From Pseudorhodoplanes sp. (GTDB lineage Bacteria > Pseudomonadota > Alphaproteobacteria > Rhizobiales > Xanthobacteraceae), in contig JACAEG010000129.1 of the NCBI GenBank assembly GCA_013388965.1, forward strand, positions 1 to 36,824: a stretch of 36,824 nt of DNA. Direction: 5' to 3'. The notes below the pieces were generated by a model. That model was not told where the DNA came from, did not search any database, and was given only the letters and a program-made list of their open reading frames with translations. Position 1 is the first letter of the stretch; each line of letters begins with the position of its first letter. Positions 9,412 through 17,411 of the stretch are shown here, piece by piece. The translations under genes and the position numbers were made by a program.

Positions 9412-10422
9412 TCAGTTCTTCGGCCGCAGGTCGACACCCACGCCCTTGTTCACGAATTGCAGCGTGTAGGATTTGCGGTAATCGAGGTCCGGCTTGACGA
9501 CGCCCGCTCGCACCATCTTGTCAAAGAAATCCCGCATGCGCGCATCGGTCATGGCGCCGATCCCCTGCGTCAGCGCGTCGCCCGAATCGACAATTCCGTG
9601 CTTCTTCATGCGCGCGATGGAATAGGCGATCGCGTCGTCGGTCATTTCCGGATTGTCGCGCTTGATCAGTGCGTTCGCAGCCCTGTTGTCGCCGTAGAGA
9701 TAATTGTACCAGCCGATCGCCGAGGCATCGACAAAGCGCTGCACGAGCGCGGCCTTCTTCTCGACGAGGTCGCGCCGCGTCTCGATCAGGGTCGAGTAGC
9801 TGCTGAAACCCTGATCGGCCAGCAGAAAGATCTTCGGACGGAAGCCGCCCTGTTTCTCGATCGCGTAGGGCTCCGAGGTGACATAGCCCTGCATGGCCGA
9901 GCGCTTGTCGGCGAGAAAGGGTTGCGGGTTGAAGGTGTAGGGCTTGACCTGGCTTTCGCTGAAACCGAAATCGCGCTTCATCCACTGGAAGTAGCTCGCG
10001 ATCCCCTCCTTCGATACGAACAGCGTCAGCTTCTTCAGGTCCTCGAAGGTCTCGATGCCCTCCCCCGGATGGGCCAGAAACACCTGCGGATCCTTCTGGA
10101 AAATCGCGGCGACGGTGACTGTCGGCACGTTCTGCGCGACGGCATCGAAGCCCTGCAGCGAATTCGCCATCATGTAGAAGTCGAGCTTGCCGGCAGCGAG
10201 CAGCAGGCGGTTGTTCGCGTTCGGGCCGCCCTGCATGATGGTTACGGCTAGACCGTGCCTGGCATAGGTTCCATCGGCCACGGCCTGATAGAAGCCGCCA
10301 TGCTCCGCCTGTGCGACCCAGTTGGTGCCGAACGACACCTTGTCTGGCGTCTGCGCGCCGGCATCCGCGACGGAAAGGCAGAAAAATGCGGCAACAAGGG
10401 TTTTCCTGAACATCGTCCTCAT
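9412..10422 (-). CDS. ABC transporter substrate-binding protein (NMT1/THI5-like)
   Basis: Signal peptide MRTMFRKTLVAAFFCLSVADAGAQ; VSFGTNWVAQAEHGGFYQAVADGTYARHGLAVTIMQGGPNANNRLLLAAGKLDF. Confidence 0.9.
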   Translation of the reverse strand: MRTMFRKTLVAAFFCLSVADAGAQTPDKVSFGTNWVAQAEHGGFYQAVADGTYARHGLAVTIMQGGPNANNRLLLAAGKLDFYMMANSLQGFDAVAQNVPTVTVAAIFQKDPQVFLAHPGEGIETFEDLKKLTLFVSKEGIASYFQWMKRDFGFSESQVKPYTFNPQPFLADKRSAMQGYVTSEPYAIEKQGGFRPKIFLLADQGFSSYSTLIETRRDLVEKKAALVQRFVDASAIGWYNYLYGDNRAANALIKRDNPEMTDDAIAYSIARMKKHGIVDSGDALTQGIGAMTDARMRDFFDKMVRAGVVKPDLDYRKSYTLQFVNKGVGVDLRPKN

Positions 10423-10622
10423 ATCCGAAAAGGCAAATCCCGGCGCCGCGACGATACGGCATCGCGCGGAGCCGTGCGAGTCGCGCGGCTCCGTCCGGCG
10501 TCACCTTCGCTCCGTCACCCCCCACGCGAGGTCATCGCGGTTCAGTCGGTAATGGCCAGCCGCTTCGCCACCTCTTCCAGCGGGCACAGGAAACATCCGA
10601 ACCGGAGGCCTGCACAGGCTGC

Positions 10623-10647
10623 GGAACAATTCCTCACCGACAGCGTT
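10623..10647 (+). promoter_or_regulatory. Putative sigma-EcfG promoter upstream of the HWE kinase gene
   Basis: GGAAC-N16-CGTT: ggaac aattcctcaccgacag cgtt. Confidence 0.75.
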
Positions 10648-10772
10648 GACCCACCCGTTCCTGCGGGCGCAGTGTGGCAGCAACTGACGAGAGACATCCG
10701 CTTAAATGACATAATCCTTGGGCGATCTGGAAACCGCCCTCCCGCGAGGCAGCGTTTCGCTCTGCCTGGAAT

Positions 10773-12452
10773 ATGCAAGGCACAATGACTCCGCGCGACG
10801 TCCGTCAGCCCCTGGGTCTGCCCCGAAGCGCCATCGCCGTCCTGGTGTTGCTCGCGGTCGGCGGTATCCTGCTGTCCTTCTATGCCGGCCATCGAGAGAC
10901 GCGCCAATACGAGGCGCTGGAGAAGCTGCGCGTCGACGAGGCGGTCGACGCGCATTTCAGCGCGGTCAGGGATCATCTCAGCGCGCGCGAGAATCTGGCT
11001 GCGACCGTTTCCACCCTGTTCGATCCGCCGCCGCTGCCGGCCTCGAATCCGCTGGGAAATTTCGGCGAGCATGTCATCGCGCTGGCGCCGGAAATCTCGA
11101 CGGTCGGCTGGCTGCCGGAAGTCACGGCCGACAATGCGGCGGCTGCGCTGCAATCGATGGCCGCGTCCGGGATCTCCGATCCGCGCTTTGTGGGCGCCGA
11201 CGGCGCTCCCATCTCGCCGGACGGACTGGGGCGTCCGCTTTATCCCATCATCGACATCGCCCCGGAGAGCAACCGCCGGCTTCTCGGCGTCGATGCCGGC
11301 TCCTTTCCGGAGCGTCTGGACGCCATCCGCCGCGCGCGCGACAGCCGCGCCGTGAGCCGCACGACGCCGTTGCGGCTCGTGCAGGCACCCGAGAGCGAAG
11401 CGATCCTTCTCTACGCGCCCGTCTACGCCAAGGATGGCCGCTTTCTCGGCGTGATGGGCTTTGCCTACAAGGTCGAGCGTCTCTTTCAGGCCGCGCTCGC
11501 ATCAGCGCAGGCGGCCGGCCATTTCGGCGTGCGGGTCATGTCCCGGAACGTCGACGTGCCGCTCTTCGCAGCCGGTCCCGGCCAGGGCCCGGCAGCGGCT
11601 GCCCCGGATGAGGCTCGCACGACGACGAAAATCGAGCGCAAAACCGATTTCGGCGGCCGGGAATTGCGCTTCGTCTATGCAGCACCGAGCAATCCCGGCA
11701 ACGAGGGTTTCTGGCGCGGCCTCGGCGTCACCCTGGCGGGACTGGGACTGACCGTGGCGGCCGTCTCGCTGCTCGGCTTCATGGCGAACCGCACCAGCGC
11801 GCTGACTCGCGAGGTCAGTTCGCGGCGCTCGGCCGAGGATCGGCTGAAGGTCCTCATTCATGAGCTCAATCATCGCGTCAGGAACGTGATGTCGGTCGCG
11901 CAGGCGATCGTGCGGCTGAGCTTCACGCCGGGCGCCAGCCTGCCGGACGTGCAGAAGACCTGCGAGGGGCGGCTGCAGGCGCTCGCCAATGCGATGTCGC
12001 TCCTTACCGCGAGCGACTGGAAGAACATCAGCATCCGCAGCCTGATCACCGAGGAAATCCTGCCCTTCTCGGAGCGCATCCGCACCAGCGGTCCCGACCT
12101 CGCGCTGAGCGGGCGTTCGGCGCAGACCTTTGCGCTGCTGCTGCACGAGCTCGCCACCAATGCCGTCAAGCATGGCGCACTCTCGGTGCCGAGGGGACAA
12201 GTATTCCTGACCTGGCAGATCGAGCAGGCCGAGCCGGAAGCGACGTTCCGCCTGCGCTGGCGAGAGACCGGCGGGCCGGAGGCCAGGCAGCCGACGCATC
12301 GCGGCTTCGGGGAGTTGCTGGTCAAGCGCATCGCGCCGCGCGATCTTGCGGGCCGGGGCACGGCAACCTACGAGACGGACGGCTTCCGCTACGAGCTGGA
12401 AGCGCCGCTGCGCGAGGTCACCTCTCCCGCCGTGCAGGTAGCGGCGGAATAA
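10773..12452 (+). CDS. CHASE-domain sensor histidine kinase of the HWE family (start may be 10785)
   Basis: TM, periplasmic CHASE-like region (FSAVRDHLSARENLAATVSTLF...), second TM, LIHELNHRVRNVMSVAQAI (HRxxN), N-box LLLHELATNAVKHGALS, WRETGGP (WxE motif). Confidence 0.9.
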   Translation: MQGTMTPRDVRQPLGLPRSAIAVLVLLAVGGILLSFYAGHRETRQYEALEKLRVDEAVDAHFSAVRDHLSARENLAATVSTLFDPPPLPASNPLGNFGEHVIALAPEISTVGWLPEVTADNAAAALQSMAASGISDPRFVGADGAPISPDGLGRPLYPIIDIAPESNRRLLGVDAGSFPERLDAIRRARDSRAVSRTTPLRLVQAPESEAILLYAPVYAKDGRFLGVMGFAYKVERLFQAALASAQAAGHFGVRVMSRNVDVPLFAAGPGQGPAAAAPDEARTTTKIERKTDFGGRELRFVYAAPSNPGNEGFWRGLGVTLAGLGLTVAAVSLLGFMANRTSALTREVSSRRSAEDRLKVLIHELNHRVRNVMSVAQAIVRLSFTPGASLPDVQKTCEGRLQALANAMSLLTASDWKNISIRSLITEEILPFSERIRTSGPDLALSGRSAQTFALLLHELATNAVKHGALSVPRGQVFLTWQIEQAEPEATFRLRWRETGGPEARQPTHRGFGELLVKRIAPRDLAGRGTATYETDGFRYELEAPLREVTSPAVQVAAE

Positions 12453-12459
12453 CGCGCCC

Positions 12460-13224
12460 CTATGTCCTGAAGCGGGCGGCGAGCGCGTCTGCGGCGCGGG
12501 CGAGCAGCCCGACATCCGACCCGACGCCCACGACCAGCGCGCCGAGTTCGAGCCAGCGCCGTGCATTCTCCTCGGTGTCGGCGAGGATCCCGGGCGCCTT
12601 GCCGGCCTTCGCGATGCGGCGGATGGCGTCGTCGATCAGCGGCATGACGTCCTTGTGCGAGCGTTCGCCGGTAAAGCCGAGCGAGGCATGCAGATCGCCC
12701 GGCCCGATGAAGATGCAATCGATGCCGTCGATTGCGGCGATGGCTTCGATGTTGTCGAGCGATTCCTGCGTTTCGGCCTGCACGATCACGCAGATCTCCT
12801 CATGCGCGATCCTGAAATAGTTCCTGATGCGGCCGAACATCGTGCCGCGCGTCGCGGCGGCGATGCCGCGCACGCCGGCGGGCGGATAGCGCGTGTAGGC
12901 GACCGCGTTCCTCGCTTCCTCCGCGGTGTTGACCTGGGGGATCAGCAGGCTCTGGATGCCGATATCGAGATAGCGCTTGATCGTGACCATGTCGTTCCAG
13001 GGCACGCGCACGATCGGCGTCGTCGGATAGCGCGCCATTGCCTGCAGCTGTCCGAGCACGTTCTCGAGATCGGCGGGCGAATGCTCGGTGTCGATGACGA
13101 GCCAGTCGAAGCCGGCGCCGGCGATCACCTCGGCGGTGTAGTTCGACGACAGGCTCGCCCACAGACCGATCTGCGGCCTGCCGGCCGCGAGCGCGCGCTT
13201 GAGATTGTTTTTCGGATTGTCCAT
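12460..13224 (-). CDS. HpcH/HpaI family aldolase (2-dehydro-3-deoxyglucarate aldolase-like)
   Basis: LWASLSSNYTAEVIAGAGFDWLVIDTEHSPADL...PIVRVPWNDMVTIKRYLDIGIQSLLIPQVNTAEEARNAV...IDCIFIGPGDLHASLG. Confidence 0.93.
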   Translation of the reverse strand: MDNPKNNLKRALAAGRPQIGLWASLSSNYTAEVIAGAGFDWLVIDTEHSPADLENVLGQLQAMARYPTTPIVRVPWNDMVTIKRYLDIGIQSLLIPQVNTAEEARNAVAYTRYPPAGVRGIAAATRGTMFGRIRNYFRIAHEEICVIVQAETQESLDNIEAIAAIDGIDCIFIGPGDLHASLGFTGERSHKDVMPLIDDAIRRIAKAGKAPGILADTEENARRWLELGALVVGVGSDVGLLARAADALAARFRT

Positions 13225-13236
13225 TGGCGTTTGTCC

Positions 13237-14073
13237 TCAAAACCCGTAAAGGCGTGCCGGATTGTCGACGAGAATCTTCTGGCGCGTCGCCTCGTCCGGC
13301 GCCCAGTCGAGCAGCATGTCGAGCAGGACCGCGTCGTCAGGCTTGCGGTCCGCAGGCGCGGACGGATGCGGCCAGTTGCTCGCCCACAGCATGCGCTCCG
13401 GCGCGGCGCGCACCAGCTCTTTCGCAAGCGCACCGACATCGTCGAAATGGGGCGGGCCCTCTTTCGACGTTTCGTAGGGCGCAGCGAGCTTTACATAGGT
13501 GCGGCCTTCCTCGACCAGCCGCAGCAGCGCGCGGAAGGCCGGATGATCGACGGGCACCGGCTCGAGAAATTTTCCGACATGGTCGATGACGAGCGTGCCG
13601 GGCAGCCGGCGCACGGCCGCCTCGTGCTCGAGAAACTCGCGGCCGTCGAACTGCAATTGCGCATGCCAGCCGAACGGCTGCACACGCGCGGCAATGGCAT
13701 CGAGCGCCCGCCACGGCAGCGCACCGCCCGGCAGCATGAAGAAGCGGACGCCGCGCACGCCAGCCCTCGTCAGGCGATCGAGCTCGGCGTCGCTCACGCC
13801 GGCATCGACCACCGCGACGCCCCGTGCCTTGTCGGCCCCGATGGCCGCCATCGATTCCAGCAGGCAGCGATTGTCGGTGCCATAGGTCGTGGCCTGGACG
13901 ACGACGGTGCGGGCGATCCCAAGCCGTTTCGCCATTGCGAGGTAGTCGGCGACGGACGCGTCGGGCGGATACATTTTCGCGGTCGACGCCATCGGATAGC
14001 GCCGATCGTAGACATGGATATGGGTGTCGGTCGTGCCGGACGGCGCCTGCAGGCGCGGTGAGCCGCTGGTCAT
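13237..14073 (-). CDS. Amidohydrolase-superfamily (COG3618-type) lactone hydrolase/isomerase
   Basis: TDTHIHVYDRRYP (HxH), GVRGVRFF, LVIDHVGKF, MLWASNWPHPS, ILVDNPARLYGF. Confidence 0.88.
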   Translation of the reverse strand: MTSGSPRLQAPSGTTDTHIHVYDRRYPMASTAKMYPPDASVADYLAMAKRLGIARTVVVQATTYGTDNRCLLESMAAIGADKARGVAVVDAGVSDAELDRLTRAGVRGVRFFMLPGGALPWRALDAIAARVQPFGWHAQLQFDGREFLEHEAAVRRLPGTLVIDHVGKFLEPVPVDHPAFRALLRLVEEGRTYVKLAAPYETSKEGPPHFDDVGALAKELVRAAPERMLWASNWPHPSAPADRKPDDAVLLDMLLDWAPDEATRQKILVDNPARLYGF

Positions 14074-14080
14074 CGGGCGC

Positions 14081-14890
14081 TCAGACCGGCGACGGCTCGC
14101 CGCCGTCATACTCGGCGCTGCAGAAAGGGCCTCCCTGATACCAGTCGCCCACCGGATCGGGCGGCAGCCTGGCCTGCTCGGCCAGGGCGGCATCGCGGAA
14201 ATCCTCCGCGCGGCCCTGCGGCCTATAGCCGTAGCGAAATGCCGCCTCGTTATCCCAGAAGCCGCGCTCGTTGTTCGAGGCGCCGTAGAAAATCTCGTAG
14301 CGGATATCCGGATGTTCGAGCCCGATCCGGATCAGCTGCACGAGATCCTGCGGCGCGAGCCAGATCGACAGGCGGCGCTGGTCGAGCGGCGCGTCGCCGA
14401 AATTGCCGATGCGCAGGCAGGTCACGCGCAGACCGTGCTTGAAGGCATAGAGCGAGCCGAGCGCCTCGCCGAACGCCTTGCTGACGCCATAGCGCGAATC
14501 GGGGCGCACGGGCGCGTTGATGCCGATCTTGCGGCGACGCGGATAGAACCCCATCGCGTGATTGGACGAAGCGAACACGATGCGCTTCACGCGCGCCACG
14601 CGCGCCGCCTCGAACAGGTTGTAGCAGCCGATGATGTTTGCGTTGAGGATCGTATCCCACGGGCCTTCGACCGAGTGTCCGCCGAGATGCACGATTCCCT
14701 CGACTCCCTCGACCGCCTTCGCGACCTCGTCCATCTTCGCAAGGTCCGCGACCACAAACGTCTCGTCGGACCCGAGATCGGCCGGCGCGCCGATGTCGCT
14801 CCACACGATCTGCGGATAGACGCCCTTCAGAAGCGTCCGCAGCCGGGTTCCGATTCCCCCCGACGCGCCGGTGACCAGGACTTTCTGCAT
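14081..14890 (-). CDS. NAD-dependent epimerase-fold oxidoreductase, probable uronate dehydrogenase
   Basis: MQKVLVTGASGGIGTRLRTLL; HLGGHSVEGPWDTILNANIIGCYNLFEAARVARVKRIVFASSNHAMGFYPR; YGVSKAFGE; pattern typical of Udh. Confidence 0.85.
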   Translation of the reverse strand: MQKVLVTGASGGIGTRLRTLLKGVYPQIVWSDIGAPADLGSDETFVVADLAKMDEVAKAVEGVEGIVHLGGHSVEGPWDTILNANIIGCYNLFEAARVARVKRIVFASSNHAMGFYPRRRKIGINAPVRPDSRYGVSKAFGEALGSLYAFKHGLRVTCLRIGNFGDAPLDQRRLSIWLAPQDLVQLIRIGLEHPDIRYEIFYGASNNERGFWDNEAAFRYGYRPQGRAEDFRDAALAEQARLPPDPVGDWYQGGPFCSAEYDGGEPSPV

Positions 14891-14929
14891 GCTGCTCCCT
14901 TGCAGGATTTCAACGCGACCTCGGCGCCG

Positions 14930-15691
14930 TCACGCCTTGCCGTGCAGGCGTGCCAGCTTGCTGTAGCGTTTCCGGCTGTTCATGAGATGACGCCGCATGG
15001 CGGCGCTTGCCTGTTTGGGCGATCGGCTGCGAATGGCATCCACGATCTGCCGATGCTCCTTCTGGAAGGTTTCGGCATAGCTGCGGCGCGCCGACGGACT
15101 GGAGCCGCCCGCAATGGTGTTGCGCGGAATGACGAAGCGGCCAAGATATTCGAGAAACCGCGTGAATTGCGGATTCCCGGTCGCCTCCGCGATGGCGCAA
15201 TGCAGGGCGAAATCCTCGCTCACGGCGGATTCGCCGCGCCGGATGGCTGCTTCCAGCGTGTCCAGCCGCATGACGATCTTTGCTATCTGCGCGCTCGTCG
15301 CCCGTTCCGCCGCCAGTCCGGCGGCCTCGACCTCGACGCCGGTCCGCAGCTCCATCACGTCGAGCACCTCGCGCAGCGTGCGCGCCTCGTCAAGATCGAT
15401 CCGGAAAGGCCGACGCGGATTGTCCGTCACGAAAGCGCCCACGCCCTGGCGCGTGATGACAAGCCCCTCCGCGCGCAGATGAGCGACCGCTTCGCGCACG
15501 ACGGTGCGGCTGACACCCGTGGCGGCGATCATTTCCTGCTCGGTCGGCAGCCGCGCCCCCGGCGCGAGCCGCCCGTCGACGATGTCCGCGGTCAGCCGCG
15601 CGACGAGCTCGGCGGTCAGGCGGGGCGGCACGGGAAGGCGACGAAACGCGCCGAGTTTTTCAGCCGCAGGCTTGTTCAGCGATCTTGACAC
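14930..15691 (-). CDS. GntR-family transcriptional regulator, FadR/FCD subfamily
   Basis: wHTH LAPGARLPTEQEMIAATGVSRTVVREAVAHLRAEGLVITRQGVGAFV followed by an FCD-like helical domain. Confidence 0.93.
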   Translation of the reverse strand: MSRSLNKPAAEKLGAFRRLPVPPRLTAELVARLTADIVDGRLAPGARLPTEQEMIAATGVSRTVVREAVAHLRAEGLVITRQGVGAFVTDNPRRPFRIDLDEARTLREVLDVMELRTGVEVEAAGLAAERATSAQIAKIVMRLDTLEAAIRRGESAVSEDFALHCAIAEATGNPQFTRFLEYLGRFVIPRNTIAGGSSPSARRSYAETFQKEHRQIVDAIRSRSPKQASAAMRRHLMNSRKRYSKLARLHGKA

Positions 15692-15707
15692 CCGCCGGTC
15701 CTATAAG

Positions 15708-15720
15708 GTCATCATATGAC
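15708..15720. promoter_or_regulatory. Candidate GntR/FCD operator in the divergent gntR-dctP intergenic region
   Basis: Inverted repeat GTCAT-CAT-ATGAC between the divergent regulator and TRAP genes. Confidence 0.6.
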
Positions 15721-15799
15721 ATGACGCCTAACATGAGGCGGCGCGGGGATCAACGGCCGGCGACGGTCACTCCGCAAAGACAATGTCAGGGAGGAACGG

Positions 15800-16795
15800 A
15801 TGAAGAGATTGGTGACCGGGATTGCGTCCGCCGCGTTGCTGGCGGCGGTGCTCGGAGCGGGAAGCCCCGCTTTCGCTCAACAAAAGATGGTGCTCAAGGC
15901 GACCGACGTGCATCCACTCGGCTATCCGACGGTGGAAGCGGTTGTGCGCATGGGCAAGAAGCTCGAACAGGCAACCAACGGCCGGCTCAGCATCCAGATG
16001 TTCCCGTCGATGCAACTCGGCGGCGAGAAGGAGATGATCGAGCAGGCGCAGGTGGGCGCGCTGGCCTTCGCGCGGATCAGCGTCGGTCCGATGGGGCCGG
16101 TCGTGCCGGAGCTCAATGTCTTCAATCTCCCCTTCATGTTCCGCGACGTCGCTCACGCCGAGAAAGTGATGGACGGACCGATCGGCGATGAAATGCTGAA
16201 GAAGCTGTCCGACAATCCGAATGCGGGCCTGATCGGGCTCGCCTGGATGAGCGGCGGCGCACGCAACGTCTACAATAACAAGAAGCCGATCAAGACGGTG
16301 GACGACCTGAAAGGTCTGAAAATCCGCATGATGGGCAATCCGGTGTTCGTGGACACGATGAACTCGCTCGGCGGAAACGGCGTGGCAATGGGCTATGACC
16401 AGCTCATCAACGCATTGCAGACCGGCGTCGTCGACGGCGCGGAGAACAACGAGCCGAGCTACGAGAGCGGCCAGCACTACCGCTATGCCAAATACTATTC
16501 GAATACCGGCCACCTGATCATCCCCGAGATTCTCGTCTTCTCGAAGAAGATCTGGGAATCGCTGTCGAAGGACGATCAGGCGCTGATCATGAAGCTCGCC
16601 AAGGAGGCGCAGCAGGAACAGCGCCAACTCTGGGCGGAGCGCGAAAAGGCCTCGCTGGTGAAGATGAAGGAGGCGGGCGCCATCATCAACGACGTGCCCG
16701 ACAAGAAGCCGTTCCAGGCTGCGGTAAAGCCGGTGTGGGACAAGTATGGTGCGCAATACCAGGCGCTGATCCAGCGCATCCAGGATGTGAAGTAA
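15800..16795 (+). CDS. dctP: TRAP transporter substrate-binding protein (DctP family)
   Basis: Signal peptide; KATDVHPLGYPTVEAVVRMGKKLEQATNGRLSIQMFPSMQLGGEKEMIEQAQVGALAFARISVGPM; TGVVDGAENNEPSYES. Confidence 0.94.
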   Translation: MKRLVTGIASAALLAAVLGAGSPAFAQQKMVLKATDVHPLGYPTVEAVVRMGKKLEQATNGRLSIQMFPSMQLGGEKEMIEQAQVGALAFARISVGPMGPVVPELNVFNLPFMFRDVAHAEKVMDGPIGDEMLKKLSDNPNAGLIGLAWMSGGARNVYNNKKPIKTVDDLKGLKIRMMGNPVFVDTMNSLGGNGVAMGYDQLINALQTGVVDGAENNEPSYESGQHYRYAKYYSNTGHLIIPEILVFSKKIWESLSKDDQALIMKLAKEAQQEQRQLWAEREKASLVKMKEAGAIINDVPDKKPFQAAVKPVWDKYGAQYQALIQRIQDVK

Positions 16796-16877
16796 GAGAC
16801 ACTGTCGGGGGCGTCGAGGGGCCGGCCGTTCCGTCGAGGCGCGCGCCGGCCCTTCAATTTTGGAACGGGATGGGGAC

Positions 16878-17396
16878 ATGAAGGCGCGCTACGTCGAGCT
16901 GATGAACGTGCTGCATCGCTTCTGCATGGTGATCGCCGGCGCCTGTCTTGTGATCATTACCCTCATCATCCCGTGGGGGGTTTTCACCCGCTACGTGCTC
17001 AACAGCGCGTCGTCTTGGCCGGAGCCGGCAGCCGTGCTGCTGATGATCTGGTTTTCGTTCCTTTCGGCGGCGATCTGCTATCGCGAGAGCCTGCATATCG
17101 GCGTCGCCGTCGTTCCGATGATGTTGAGCGGCAATGCGCGCGTCGCCGTCGGATGGTTCGTCGAGGCGTGCATGATGAGCGCGGCGCTGTTCATGTTCTG
17201 GTGGGGCAGCAAGCTCGTGCAAACGACCTGGCATCAGTCGATTGCCGATTTTCCGGGATTTTCGGTCGGGGCGTCCTATCTCCCGATCCCGCTCGGGGGG
17301 CTGATCACAGCGCTGTTTGTGATCGAGAAGCTATGGACATCCGATCTGTTCGGCGAACCCGACGACGACGCAGTCAGCCGCGTGTCGACCGAGTAG
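16878..17396 (+). CDS. dctQ: TRAP transporter small permease (DctQ family)
   Basis: 4-TM protein; MKARYVELMNVLHRFCMVIAGACLVIITLIIPWGVFTRYVLNSASSWPEPAAVLLMIW. Confidence 0.92.
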   Translation: MKARYVELMNVLHRFCMVIAGACLVIITLIIPWGVFTRYVLNSASSWPEPAAVLLMIWFSFLSAAICYRESLHIGVAVVPMMLSGNARVAVGWFVEACMMSAALFMFWWGSKLVQTTWHQSIADFPGFSVGASYLPIPLGGLITALFVIEKLWTSDLFGEPDDDAVSRVSTE

Positions 17397-17411
17397 CAGA
17401 GGCACCGCGTC

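Noticed and set aside
10423-10540. TPP riboswitch upstream of the NMT1/THI5-like transporter
   Set aside because: No THI-box CUGAGA/ACCUGA motifs on the minus strand; substrate therefore left unspecified.
10542-11153. Minus-strand ORF opposite the CHASE kinase N-terminus
   Set aside because: Arg/Gln-rich antisense composition without a recognisable domain; the plus-strand kinase is clearly coding.
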